NCBI RefSeq assembly: GCF_001051235.1
Contig: NZ_CBTJ020000055.1
Coordinates: 62,001 to 126,000, forward strand
Origin: Candidatus Competibacter denitrificans Run_A_D11
GTDB lineage: Bacteria > Pseudomonadota > Gammaproteobacteria > Competibacterales > Competibacteraceae
Length of the DNA stretch: 64,000 nucleotides
Reading direction: 5' to 3'
In this document: piece by piece, positions 25,897 through 34,372 of the stretch
Position numbering within the stretch: position 1 is the stretch's first letter
How the letters are laid out: every line of letters begins with the position of its first letter
Program-made: the position numbers and the translations under genes
Notes under the pieces: model-generated
Database searches by the model: none
What the model was told of the DNA's origin: nothing
What the model saw: the letters and a program-made list of their open reading frames with translations, nothing else

Positions 25897-25906
25897 GTGC
25901 GCGGTG

Positions 25907-26857
25907 ATGCGCCGCTGGTCAGCCTGTGCGGTTGACGGCGCCATGAGGGATCGAGAACCGGCCGTATCCGCTGGCCTGGTGAAAGGCAGTTTGTGGATGT
26001 TGGCGGCGGGTGTGTTGTTTTCGGCGATGGCGGTGCTGGTCAAGCTGGGCGCGCGCGATTTTAGCTCGGTCGAATTGGTGTTCTACCGCTCCTTATTCGG
26101 TTTCCTGGCAATTTTGCCGGGCGTCTGCTTCAAACGACAGCGCTTGCGCACGCCGTACTGGCGTTGGCACCTGTCGAGAAGCGTGCTGGGTACGGCGGGC
26201 GTGTTTCTGCATTTTTTCGCCATCGCTACGTTGCCGCTCGCTACCGCCGTGACCTTAACCTACACCGCCCCACTATTTCTGACCGTGCTAACGCTGCTGA
26301 CCTTCCGCACCCGGCCCGGTTGGGTGCTGCTGAGCGGGATCGCGCTGGGCTTTGTCGGCGTGGTGTGCCTGCTGCAACCGACGCTGGGACGCGAATTGCT
26401 GTTCCCTGCGCTGCTGGGCTTGATGGGCGGCTTGTGTGGCGGTTTGGCGTTTTTCAGCACCCGCGAATTGGGCCAATATGGCGAGCCGCCCTGGCGGGTG
26501 GTGTTTTACTTCTCGGCGGTTGCAACCGTGGCGGCGGGCGGCTGGATGCTGTTGCACCATCCGCGTCTGCCCAGCCTGGCCGCAGCGCCGGTATTGCTTG
26601 GCATCGGCGCCAGCGCCACGCTGGCCCAACTGGCGATGACGCGCGCTTACAAGGAAGGTCAGGTGCTGATCGTCGGCAGCTTGAGTTATTCCACGGTCGC
26701 GTTCACCAGCCTGCTGGGAATTGTGCTGTGGAACGAATGGCTTACGCCCAGCGAATGGGTCGGGTTGGCCCTGATCGTCGCCAGCGGTGTGATCGCGACG
26801 GTCGGTTCGCAGCATCAATCCGCGCCGCCGACTGGCGACCGTTGCGCAGCGAGCTGA
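25907..26857 (+). CDS. DMT-superfamily (EamA) permease
   Basis: 316 residues from ATG 25907 (ATG 25943 is also possible; neither has a strong ribosome site). Ten membrane helices in two EamA repeats, with the repeat signatures LWMLAAGVLFSAMAVLVKLG and LLGIVLWNEWLTPSEWVGLALI. It probably exports a small metabolite; co-transcription with aroD suggests an aromatic-pathway compound, which is inference. Confidence 0.85.
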   Translation: MRRWSACAVDGAMRDREPAVSAGLVKGSLWMLAAGVLFSAMAVLVKLGARDFSSVELVFYRSLFGFLAILPGVCFKRQRLRTPYWRWHLSRSVLGTAGVFLHFFAIATLPLATAVTLTYTAPLFLTVLTLLTFRTRPGWVLLSGIALGFVGVVCLLQPTLGRELLFPALLGLMGGLCGGLAFFSTRELGQYGEPPWRVVFYFSAVATVAAGGWMLLHHPRLPSLAAAPVLLGIGASATLAQLAMTRAYKEGQVLIVGSLSYSTVAFTSLLGIVLWNEWLTPSEWVGLALIVASGVIATVGSQHQSAPPTGDRCAAS

Positions 26858-26892
26858 GACGTGCTGGATATTCTGGCGATCACCGGGCCGAT

Positions 26893-27306
26893 TTATTCGT
26901 CGAAAAACCGATTATGAAAGCGCTGTTTATCGCGCCCCCGATAGAGGGTGAAGTCGCTATCGACGCTGGCGATATCCCAAATCTTGATCCGATCACACAG
27001 CGCCACCAGAGAAGCATCGGCAAAGTCAGCGGGGAGATCAGCGTACTTCGCCAAGAGCGCTCGAATCTGGGGTAGATCGTCAACCGTACCGGTGTCGATG
27101 CTCAGCGCCTGTTGCGCCCAGAACAGGAAGTCGTGCTGGGCTTCGCCGGAGAAGTCCAGCACATAAACCACTTCAGTGATTACCGGCAGAGTAGTCAGCA
27201 ACGGTTGCCGGTTGCGCTCGACAAAACGCACGGCCGCCGCGTGATATTGGTCAGAACGATCAAATAGGGCAATCAGCGGCCCGCTATCCAGCACGATGCC
27301 GCGCAT
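26893..27306 (-). CDS. PIN-domain toxin (VapC-like)
   Basis: 137 residues from ATG 27306. PIN fold with conserved acidic residues: IVLDSGPLIALFD (Asp7), TEVVYVL (Glu), ADFADASLVALCD and a late VDSDF. PIN toxins cleave RNA. The start lies inside the end of the RHH gene (23-base overlap), the usual antitoxin-first order. Confidence 0.85.
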   Translation of the reverse strand: MRGIVLDSGPLIALFDRSDQYHAAAVRFVERNRQPLLTTLPVITEVVYVLDFSGEAQHDFLFWAQQALSIDTGTVDDLPQIRALLAKYADLPADFADASLVALCDRIKIWDIASVDSDFTLYRGRDKQRFHNRFFDE

Positions 27307-27538
27307 GGAGCCGCTCGCCGATGATCTGTTTGCGCCGCTGGCTGCGATCCGATTCTCCGCTGGCATAGCGGCCAAACAGCGTATATCCCAAGGTATACGG
27401 ATCGGCGGGTTGCGCTTCCCGCTGGAGTTTTTCACAGATGGCTTGGCGAACGAATTCCGATAGCGGGATACCGTCTCGTTCCAGTCGCTGTCTCAGTTCG
27501 GCTTCCAGCGCTTTTTCCAGTCTTAATGAAACGGACAT
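27284..27538 (-). CDS. RHH-type antitoxin of PIN toxin
   Basis: 84 residues from ATG 27538. The N-terminal ribbon-helix-helix (SVSLRLEKALEAELRQRLERDG, then PLSEFVRQAICEKL) binds DNA as a dimer. The C-terminal half (TLGYTLFGRYASGESDRSQRR) is the probable toxin-neutralising tail. Overlaps the PIN gene. Confidence 0.82.
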   Translation of the reverse strand: MSVSLRLEKALEAELRQRLERDGIPLSEFVRQAICEKLQREAQPADPYTLGYTLFGRYASGESDRSQRRKQIIGERLHARHRAG

Positions 27539-27633
27539 AGGAGCTACTTTGTAATACAAGAATGTCCGACGAAGTATAATCAGTATGACCAGCAAATACT
27601 ATCACCCGCAAATTCTGCAAACCATCGCGGGCG

Positions 27634-27798
27634 CTAACCGAGGGAGGGCTTGGCCTCGCCGCGCACCACCTCGCCAACATGTGCCATCTGCCGCACCAGC
27701 GGATCGACGGTTTCCACCGCGACGGTGTGCCGCACGACCTCATCGCCAGAGCGGCGGAATCGAATGAAAAAGGCGGCATGGTAGCCGCCTTTTTTCAA
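27634..27798 (-). other. Possible short protein or gene remnant
   Basis: 54 codons from a TTG, reading YHAAFFIRFRRSGDEVV then VAVETVDPLVRQMAHVGE to a TAG. The composition looks coding, but the oadB terminator hairpin covers its start. It may be the tail of a lost gene. Not recognised. Confidence 0.25.
27767..27797 (-). terminator. Rho-independent terminator after oadB
   Basis: Stem GGCGGC/GCCGCC with loop TACCAT, an A-run before it and a T-run after it on either strand, 23 bases past the oadB stop. Could act in both directions. Confidence 0.8.
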
Positions 27799-27819
27799 GC
27801 GTGTGACTGCGTTAGGAGT

Positions 27820-28989
27820 TTATTGCACGCCGAGCAACGCTAGCATGATCCCACCGGAAATGGCGGTGCCGAACACCCCGGCCAGATTCGGCCCCATCGC
27901 GTGGAAAATCAGGTGATTATGCGGATTGGCCTGATTAGCGACGATATGGGAAACCCGAGCCGCAATGGGCACCGAGGCGATGCCCGCCGAACCGATCAGC
28001 GGATTGATCTTGTCCTTGAGAAACAGGTTCATGATCTTGGCGGTGATGACGCCGGAGGCGGTGCCGAACAAAAAGGCCAGCAAGCCCAGCACCACGATCA
28101 AGATCGTGTCCCAGGTGAGGAATTTGTCAGCCGCCATCGTGGAGCCGATGGCCACAGTCAAAATAATAATGATGATGTTCATCAGCGGCCCGGCGGCGGT
28201 TTTGGCCAGGCGATCAGTGACGCCCACTTCCTTCAGCAGGTTGCCCAGCATCAGCATGGTGATCAGCGGCGCGACCGGCGGGAAGAATAGATTGACGATG
28301 ATGGCGATGACGGCGGGGAAGGCGATTTTTTCCAGTTTGCTGACCTTGCGCAGTTGCGCCATTCCCATCTTGCGCTCCTCAGGGGTGGTCAACAGCTTCA
28401 TCACCGGCGGCTGGATCATCGGCATCAGCGCCATGTAGGAATAGGCGGCCACCGAAATCGGGCCGAGTAGATGCGGGGCCAGCTTCACCGTGACGAAAAT
28501 CGCCATCGGGCCGTCTGCGCCGCCGATGATGCCGATAGCGCCCGCTTCGTTGATGGTAAAGCCGCAGAGCTTGGCGAGAATCAGCGCGACAAAAATGCCC
28601 AGATGCGCGCCCGCGCCTAAGATCACCAACTTGGGGTTGGCGATCATCGGGCCGAAATCGGTCATCGCGCCCACGCCGAGAAAGATCAGCGGCGGAATAA
28701 TCAGCTTGGCTACGCCTTCGTAGGCATAGTGAAACAGGCCACCTTCCTTCACCACATAGAGCAGCGCCGAAACTGGCGGCCCGCCCGGCACATCCGGCGG
28801 CCCTGGCACGTTGGCGACGATGCAGGAAAAACCGATGCCGATCAGCAATAAAGGTTCGTAATGTTTGGCGATGGCCAGATAAATCATGGCCCCGCCAATG
28901 GCGATCATTACCAGATTGCCAAAACTAAAGTTGGCCGCTCCGGTCTGTTGCAGCAGTGCGTCGAAAAAAAATAAAATTTGCTCAAACAA
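27820..28989 (-). CDS. oadB: Sodium-pump decarboxylase beta subunit (OadB/GcdB-like)
   Basis: 389 residues, about ten membrane helices. Family motifs include ANVPGPPDVPGGP near 60-75, PPLIFLGVGAMTDFGPMIANP, EAGAIGIIGGADGPMAIFV (the Asp implicated in Na+ and proton coupling) and the C-terminal HAMGPNLAGVFGTAISGG. The beta subunit couples decarboxylation of carboxybiotin to Na+ export. No alpha (biotin carboxyltransferase) gene is nearby; a 53-residue membrane protein lies just upstream. Confidence 0.9.
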   Translation of the reverse strand: MFEQILFFFDALLQQTGAANFSFGNLVMIAIGGAMIYLAIAKHYEPLLLIGIGFSCIVANVPGPPDVPGGPPVSALLYVVKEGGLFHYAYEGVAKLIIPPLIFLGVGAMTDFGPMIANPKLVILGAGAHLGIFVALILAKLCGFTINEAGAIGIIGGADGPMAIFVTVKLAPHLLGPISVAAYSYMALMPMIQPPVMKLLTTPEERKMGMAQLRKVSKLEKIAFPAVIAIIVNLFFPPVAPLITMLMLGNLLKEVGVTDRLAKTAAGPLMNIIIIILTVAIGSTMAADKFLTWDTILIVVLGLLAFLFGTASGVITAKIMNLFLKDKINPLIGSAGIASVPIAARVSHIVANQANPHNHLIFHAMGPNLAGVFGTAISGGIMLALLGVQ

Positions 28990-29053
28990 TGCTTATCTCC
29001 CCAGCCGTGATTTTTCGCTTTGCAACCACACCGCGTGGATAGGCGGCAAACAT

Positions 29054-29215
29054 TCAATGGCCGCCTTCGCGCAATTTTTTCTCGTCGATCTCTCCCAAGC
29101 GGTTCAGATAAGGAAAGAGCGAAAGCACGAAGCCGATGCCGGAAATCACCACAAAGCTGAGAAAGAAATCAATAATACTCAAGACGATAGCACCATACAG
29201 CGAATCAGGAATCAT
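29054..29215 (-). CDS. Small membrane protein upstream of oadB
   Basis: 53 residues: MIPDSLYGAIVLSIIDFF, a single hydrophobic helix to about residue 36, then a charged tail GEIDEKKLREGG. It precedes oadB by 64 bases on the same strand. OadG gamma subunits are similarly short, with one N-terminal helix and a hydrophilic tail, so it may be the gamma-like partner. The Zn-binding C-terminal histidines of classic OadG are not present beyond the final residue. Confidence 0.55.
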   Translation of the reverse strand: MIPDSLYGAIVLSIIDFFLSFVVISGIGFVLSLFPYLNRLGEIDEKKLREGGH

Positions 29216-29290
29216 CGGGATTGACCTTAACGGAAATGGGGAGGATGGTGACGGGTCGGCGGCGCTGAGCGGCCAGGTCTATCAAGCCGG

Positions 29291-29686
29291 TCAGGCGGAG
29301 AGATCCAGTAGTCGGCCCCGGATGCGCAACGCCAGATCGCGCAGATCACCCGGTTCGCGAAATGCCGCCAAGGCGGTATCCGCTTCCTGCCAGTTTTCAT
29401 CGTAAATGCAGCGCCGTGCCGCCATGGCGAAACGCTCGTAGGGCGTTCCAGTCGCCAATTCAAGCAATTGCTCGATGTCGGCCCGCGTCTCTTCCAGCAC
29501 CGCCAGATCGGGCGCGGTTTCTTCCAGCGCTCTGACGCGCCGCGTCAGCGCTCGGAGATCGTCTTGCACCGTTCCCAGCAAGCTCAGCACTTCGATCAGC
29601 ACCTCCTGGAGCGTCTGCTGATCCTGAGCCGTTTCGAGGCGGCGTATCAAGTGCTCGGTGGATTGTTCTTGCCGGGGGCGTTGCAT
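29291..29686 (-). CDS. Hypothetical coiled-coil protein
   Basis: 131 residues from ATG 29686, with TAAGGA 7 bases upstream. Residues about 20-85 form a long amphipathic helix or coiled coil (LQEVLIEVLSLLGTVQDDLRA, LTRRVRALEE). The C-terminal part (AMAARRCIYDENWQEADTAL) looks like a helical TPR-like pair. No homologue recognised. Confidence 0.6.
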   Translation of the reverse strand: MQRPRQEQSTEHLIRRLETAQDQQTLQEVLIEVLSLLGTVQDDLRALTRRVRALEETAPDLAVLEETRADIEQLLELATGTPYERFAMAARRCIYDENWQEADTALAAFREPGDLRDLALRIRGRLLDLSA

Positions 29687-29842
29687 GGCCGATTCCTTAC
29701 GGGGTTCATCGCGGACGTTGAAAACCTCCACTTTCTACCGGAAGCCCTGTAAAGAAGCCGTAAAAAATACGGCGCTCTGTGTAAAAATTGCGTAAAAATC
29801 AGCGAGCACGTCGGGCCGCTTTAGTGGGGTAAAACCGCCCGC

Positions 29843-30544
29843 TCAGGCAGGGCAGAAGCGATAACCGACGCCAGTTTCGGTGAGCAGATAACGAGGCCGC
29901 GTCGGATCGACTTCCAGCTTTTGCCGAAGATGCCCCATGTAGATGCGCAGATAATGGCCGCGCTCGACATAGGCCGGCCCCCACACCTCGCGCAAGAGCT
30001 GGCGGTGGGTCAGTACCTTGCCGGGCTGGGAAACCAGGGTTGCCAGCAGCCGGAACTCGATGGGCGTCATGCGCACCGGCTGGTCGCCGCGCAATACTTG
30101 GCGGTGCTCCAAATCCACGGTGGCTTCACCGAAGATCACCATCGCCGCGCCGCCTGGCTCGCGCGCCGTGCGTCGGCATACCGCCCGCACCCGCGCCAGC
30201 AGTTCCGCTACCCCGAACGGCTTGATCAGATAATCATCGGCCCCGGCATCCAGTGCCGCGACCTTATCGTATTCCTCCACCCGCGCCGACAGCACCAGAA
30301 TCGGTAGAGTGCTCCAGGCGCGCACATCGCGGATGAATTCTAGCCCGTCCCCGTCCGGCAAACCCAAATCGAGAACCACCAAATCCGGCTTGCGGGTGCC
30401 GGTTTCCGACAAACCGCGTTGCAGGGTATCCGCCTCGCACACCCGGCAACCCTCGCCCTCCAGCGCGGCGCGCACAAAGCGGCGGATGGCTTGTTCATCC
30501 TCGACGATCAGCACGCTCAACCCCATTTCAGCAGACGCCATCAT
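29843..30544 (-). CDS. kdpE: KdpE-like OmpR-family response regulator
   Basis: 233 residues. Receiver domain 9-120 (VLIVEDEQAIRRFVRAALE, phospho-acceptor in VVLDLGLPDGDG at about 58, Lys in LIKPFG) and OmpR winged-helix 135-230 (LATLVSQPGKVLTHRQLLREVWGP, ending GVGYRF). The start could be ATG 30544, 30541 or 30526. It overlaps the sensor kinase stop by 4 bases. No kdpFABC operon is in the window, so its target may differ from classical potassium transport. Confidence 0.85.
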   Translation of the reverse strand: MMASAEMGLSVLIVEDEQAIRRFVRAALEGEGCRVCEADTLQRGLSETGTRKPDLVVLDLGLPDGDGLEFIRDVRAWSTLPILVLSARVEEYDKVAALDAGADDYLIKPFGVAELLARVRAVCRRTAREPGGAAMVIFGEATVDLEHRQVLRGDQPVRMTPIEFRLLATLVSQPGKVLTHRQLLREVWGPAYVERGHYLRIYMGHLRQKLEVDPTRPRYLLTETGVGYRFCPA

Positions 30545-32271
30545 CTCGGCTCCAGCTCCAGCTCCGGTTCATCCTCGGTTTCCAGCGGTGGCAAGGCTTC
30601 CAGCGGCAAGCTAAAGGTGAAACAGGCGCCGCCGCCGGGCCGATTCTCCGCTCGAATGTGGCCGCCGTGCGCCTCGATGATGGCCCGACAGATCGACAGG
30701 CCCAAGCCGACGCCCGGTACGGGCGATTCATGCTGACCACGGGTGAATTTTTCAAATAAGTCCAGCGCCTGAGCGGAGGGTAAGCCCGGCCCCTCATCCC
30801 ACACCTCCACCTTCAGCCAGTCGGCTTCCGGTCGGGCGGTCACGCCGATGACCGCATCAGGCGGGGTGTATTTAGCTGCGTTTTGCAGCAAATTCACCAG
30901 CACCCGTTCAATCAGCACGGCATCGCAATTCACCAGCGGCAACTCCGGCTCAAGCGCCAGCCGCAACGGATGGTCGCGCAAAGGCTGTTCCAACATCCGC
31001 ACCGCCGATCCCACCAATTCTTCCAGTGATTGCCAGTCTTTGCGCAAGCGCACCTCGCCCACGGCTTGCAATTTGGCCATCTCCAGCAGGTTATCGACCA
31101 TCAACGCCATCCGCGCCGCCTGCTCGCGAATGGTTGCCAGCGACTCCTGAGAAGACGGCGGCGCGGCTCGCCATTCCAGCAGCAGAGTTTCCGTCAGCCC
31201 CAGCAAGGCGGTCATTGGCGTGCGCAGATCGTGCGACAAGCCTGCCAGCAGCGCATTCCGCTCCCGTTCCGCCTCCATCTTGACCCGCGTGCGGTGCGCC
31301 ACAGTGGCAAAATGCACCCGCTCCAGCACCATAGCGATCAACACCGCCAGGGTATCCAGCAGTCGGCGCTGCTCCAGGCTTGGCGGCTGCCGCCGTTCGG
31401 GTTCCACCACCAACACCCCGCGCGTGCGCAACGGCGCGCGCAGCGGCAGGTAGAGCAGCGGCGCATCGGGCAAGCAGTCAGTACCAAGCCCAATGGGCGC
31501 GCTGCGGTCGAAACACTGCTGGGCGATGGCGAAATCCACCGCCGGTGGATCGGCTTGCGTGGGTAGCTGTTGCAAACGCTCGTCATCGTCCAGGGTGAGC
31601 AACTGGGTTTTAAGCCGCAGCCGGGCTTTGATGCACCGTTCGCTGACTTCGCCCACCTGTTCGACCGACACCGCACCCGACAGCCCACACGCGATCTTGT
31701 AGAGATGCCGGGCGCGTTCCTCGCGGGCGCGGGCGATGTGGGCCTGGTAGCGAAAGCGAGCGGTCAATTGGCCGACGACCAAACCGACGATCAGCATGAC
31801 GATGAAGGTCAGGATGGCTTGCAGGGTGTCGAACGCAAACGCGAAAGTCGGCGGCACAAACACGAAATTGAACGACAGCACGTTGAGCACCGCCACCAAC
31901 ACTGCTGGGCCGCGCCCATAGCCCGCTGCCACACCGACCACCGCCAGCAGAAACAGCATAACCAGGTTGGCGTGATCGAGATACGGTAATAGCGGTATCG
32001 CCACTAAGGTGACGCCCAGGGAAACCAGCAGCGCCAGCCCGTAACCTTTTAACCACGCTAACGGGCCGAGATCTCCGCTCGTCTCATCGGGGCGGATCGA
32101 TACGGCAATACGCTTCTGGTGAGGGTAGATCACGTTGGCCAACCGCTTTAGCGCCAACTGGAACCCAGCCAGCCGTTTACGTAGCCACCTTAACTGGCTG
32201 CAACTAGCGAAGCTGTCGATGCGAGCGGTTGCTTGCGTCTGAATCCAGGGGTTTGAGCGGTCTCTTGGCAT
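30541..32271 (-). CDS. KdpD-like sensor kinase lacking the N-terminal KdpD/USP domains
   Basis: 576 residues versus about 900 in KdpD. Residues 1-70 are a basic leader. Four close membrane helices (about 75-170) form the DUF4118 domain, with the KdpD-like SFNFVFVPPTFAFAF. A GAF-like region (about 200-320) follows, then HisKA with His347 in LSHDLRTPMTALLG, and HATPase (NLLQNAAKYTPP, VWDEGPGLP, GVGLGLSICRAI). The cytoplasmic KdpD and UspA domains that sense K+ and c-di-AMP are absent. Partner of the adjacent response regulator. Confidence 0.85.
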   Translation of the reverse strand: MPRDRSNPWIQTQATARIDSFASCSQLRWLRKRLAGFQLALKRLANVIYPHQKRIAVSIRPDETSGDLGPLAWLKGYGLALLVSLGVTLVAIPLLPYLDHANLVMLFLLAVVGVAAGYGRGPAVLVAVLNVLSFNFVFVPPTFAFAFDTLQAILTFIVMLIVGLVVGQLTARFRYQAHIARAREERARHLYKIACGLSGAVSVEQVGEVSERCIKARLRLKTQLLTLDDDERLQQLPTQADPPAVDFAIAQQCFDRSAPIGLGTDCLPDAPLLYLPLRAPLRTRGVLVVEPERRQPPSLEQRRLLDTLAVLIAMVLERVHFATVAHRTRVKMEAERERNALLAGLSHDLRTPMTALLGLTETLLLEWRAAPPSSQESLATIREQAARMALMVDNLLEMAKLQAVGEVRLRKDWQSLEELVGSAVRMLEQPLRDHPLRLALEPELPLVNCDAVLIERVLVNLLQNAAKYTPPDAVIGVTARPEADWLKVEVWDEGPGLPSAQALDLFEKFTRGQHESPVPGVGLGLSICRAIIEAHGGHIRAENRPGGGACFTFSLPLEALPPLETEDEPELELEPR

Positions 32272-32556
32272 TGCTATAACAGCTCGCGGCGCACCAAAGG
32301 AGCGGCCCGGACACGTTTTCCAGGCGCCGATTCGGGCGAGTTTTGGTCAGTTTATTTTTGGCAGGTCAATGGCCTGCGGAAAGCTTGAGACTTTATACGG
32401 CACGAAACCACCTTTTTATATGCGGATAATAATTCAGCTTGAATTAATCTTTGGGGTTTATATGTCCTATGTAAGCATTAGGAAAATGCGGGCTAGCAAA
32501 GGATCAGCGATTGTCACAATACACCAAAGGTTAATACGTTGCAGTGGGGTAAACCA

Positions 32557-32937
32557 ATGAGACGCTTGGTTCTAGTCACTTCGGTGGGTTTGATGCTAGC
32601 AGGTCCGCCAATGGCGGTGCTAGCGCAGCCGCCAGCGGGCCGTTTGCTGGCTTCTCAGTGTGCGCAATGCCACGGAACCAACGGCCAATCGGTCGGCGGC
32701 ATCGATAAATTGGCAGGCGAAAGCACTCAGGAAATTTATCAAGAATTATTGGAGATGAAATACACCAATAAAACCAACGATATCATGCATCGCCAAGCCA
32801 AAGGCTATAACGAATCCCAGTTGTGGTTGATCTCCCAGTACTACGGCAGTTTGAGCAATGTCAGGGGCAGTACGAGCACTAGCCAAGGTCAGGAGAGTAC
32901 GGGAAAAACCGCCGATGACGACGATAAGAAGGACTGA
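32557..32937 (+). CDS. fccA: Cytochrome c subunit of flavocytochrome c sulfide dehydrogenase
   Basis: 126 residues from ATG 32557 (GGGG seven bases upstream). A signal peptide ends at about AQP (residue 24). A single CAQCH haem motif at about 34-38 is followed by GTNGQSVGGIDKLAGES, and distal methionines (MKYTNKTNDIMHRQAKGY) offer the axial ligand. The C-terminus is a charged, Ser/Thr/Asp-rich tail. It accepts electrons from the FAD subunit encoded 64 bases downstream. Class I haem c like FccA, though it carries only one haem. Confidence 0.85.
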   Translation: MRRLVLVTSVGLMLAGPPMAVLAQPPAGRLLASQCAQCHGTNGQSVGGIDKLAGESTQEIYQELLEMKYTNKTNDIMHRQAKGYNESQLWLISQYYGSLSNVRGSTSTSQGQESTGKTADDDDKKD

Positions 32938-33001
32938 AATGCGCGGTTTCTTTAACACCTCCGTTCACAAGTCCTCGTGATCCGCGATTAGGAACAATCT
33001 C

Positions 33002-34264
33002 ATGAACATGATCTCTCGTCGCCGCTTTCTGACATTAGCCGGGGCATCCGCCGCCTTGGCCGTTAACTCGACAATTTTGCGCGCCCAATCCGCCACCCCT
33101 GCCAGCGTCATTGTCGTCGGGGGCGGGTTCGCCGGAGCCACTGTCGCCAAGTACTTACGCCTTTGGGGCGGTAACAGCGTCACGGTGACGCTGGTGGATA
33201 CTAACCTTGCTCATGTCTCCTGTATCTTGAGCAACTTGGTTTTGAATGGCTCGTATAAATTAGCGAATATCACATTCGACTATACGGCGCTTGGCCAAAA
33301 ATACGGCGTCAAGTTCGTGCAAGGACGAGTGGAGGGCATTGGTGTGGCCGGCAACCGTCGCTCGGTGACGCTGGCCAACGGTCAGACCTTATATGGCGAC
33401 CGGATTGTCCTGGCGCCTGGGATCGATTTTGATCCCATACCGGGTCTCGATCCCAATAAGATTCCACACGCTTGGGTGGCTGGCCCCCAAACCACGTTAC
33501 TTCAGCAGCAGATTGCAGCGATGCCAGCCGGTGGTACCTTCGTCATGACGATTCCGCCAGCGCCTTATCGGTGTCCGCCCGGCCCTTATGAGCGCGCCTG
33601 CCTGGTGGCTGATTATCTCAAGCGCAACAAACCTGGCTCCAAAGTCGTCGTGTTGGATGCGAATCCAAGCATCGTCGCCGAACCCCATACCTTTACCACC
33701 GCGTTTACGCAAACCTACGCCGGTCTGTTGAGTTACCGGCCCGGCGTGAGCATCGTATCGGTCGATTCAAATGCCCGCAGTGTTCAGACCAACCAAGGTT
33801 TATTCGCAGCCAACGTGCTCAATGTCATTCCGCCGCATCGCGCAGGCCGCATCGTCGCTAACGCCGGCCTCATTCCACCGGGTAGCCGCTGGGCCTCGGT
33901 AAACCCGCTGAGCTACGAATCGACTCTGATGCCGGGTGTGCATGTCATTGGCGATTCACAAGGCACCGGTCAACCCAAATCCGGCCATATCGCCAACGCC
34001 GAGGCGAAGGTCTGCGCAGACGCCATCTTGCGGGCTTTCGCCGGCGAGCAGCCCGACCCGGCGCCGATGACCAATTCAGCCTGTTACAGCCCAATCACCG
34101 CGACCACCGCATCTTGGCTCACAGCCGTTTTTGCTTACGACGCAGGCAGCGGGACGATGAAGGTTGTGCCAGATTCTTTTGGTGAGGCCGCCACGCCCAC
34201 TAAGGATAATTTTGAGGATATGTTCGACTGGGCACGCAATCTGTTCGCCGATACCTTTGCATGA
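33002..34264 (+). CDS. fccB: Flavin subunit of flavocytochrome c sulfide dehydrogenase
   Basis: 420 residues. A Tat-type signal (SRRRFLTLAGASAALA) precedes an FAD-binding GGGFAGATVAKYLRLWG. A cysteine in SCILSN (about residue 76) and one in PPYRCPPGPYERAC match the redox cysteines of FccB/SQR-like enzymes. The C-terminus has the FCSD flavin-binding domain (SACYSPITATTASWL). It oxidises sulfide to sulfur in the periplasm and passes electrons to the cytochrome c subunit. AGGA precedes the ATG. Confidence 0.92.
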   Translation: MNMISRRRFLTLAGASAALAVNSTILRAQSATPASVIVVGGGFAGATVAKYLRLWGGNSVTVTLVDTNLAHVSCILSNLVLNGSYKLANITFDYTALGQKYGVKFVQGRVEGIGVAGNRRSVTLANGQTLYGDRIVLAPGIDFDPIPGLDPNKIPHAWVAGPQTTLLQQQIAAMPAGGTFVMTIPPAPYRCPPGPYERACLVADYLKRNKPGSKVVVLDANPSIVAEPHTFTTAFTQTYAGLLSYRPGVSIVSVDSNARSVQTNQGLFAANVLNVIPPHRAGRIVANAGLIPPGSRWASVNPLSYESTLMPGVHVIGDSQGTGQPKSGHIANAEAKVCADAILRAFAGEQPDPAPMTNSACYSPITATTASWLTAVFAYDAGSGTMKVVPDSFGEAATPTKDNFEDMFDWARNLFADTFA

Positions 34265-34271
34265 ACTCAAT

Positions 34272-34293
34272 GGCCCAAACGCTGGTTTGGGCC
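34272..34293 (+). terminator. Hairpin after fccB
   Basis: Perfect 9-bp stem GGCCCAAAC/GTTTGGGCC with a GCTG loop, 8 bases past the fccB stop; no strong U-tract follows (AAATCTC). Confidence 0.6.
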
Positions 34294-34372
34294 AAATCTC
34301 TCCTAATGGTTGTGACTTTCTTTGACTTGGCAGCGCATCACGGCTCAAGAATCATTGGTGATACGCTCATTT

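Noticed and set aside
26164..27075. 303-codon plus-strand frame over the EamA and PIN genes
   Set aside because: Overlaps two real genes in another frame; no membrane pattern or known motif.
27432..27779. 115-codon minus-strand frame over the RHH gene
   Set aside because: Out of frame with the RHH antitoxin it overlaps; Arg/Ser/Trp-rich shadow.
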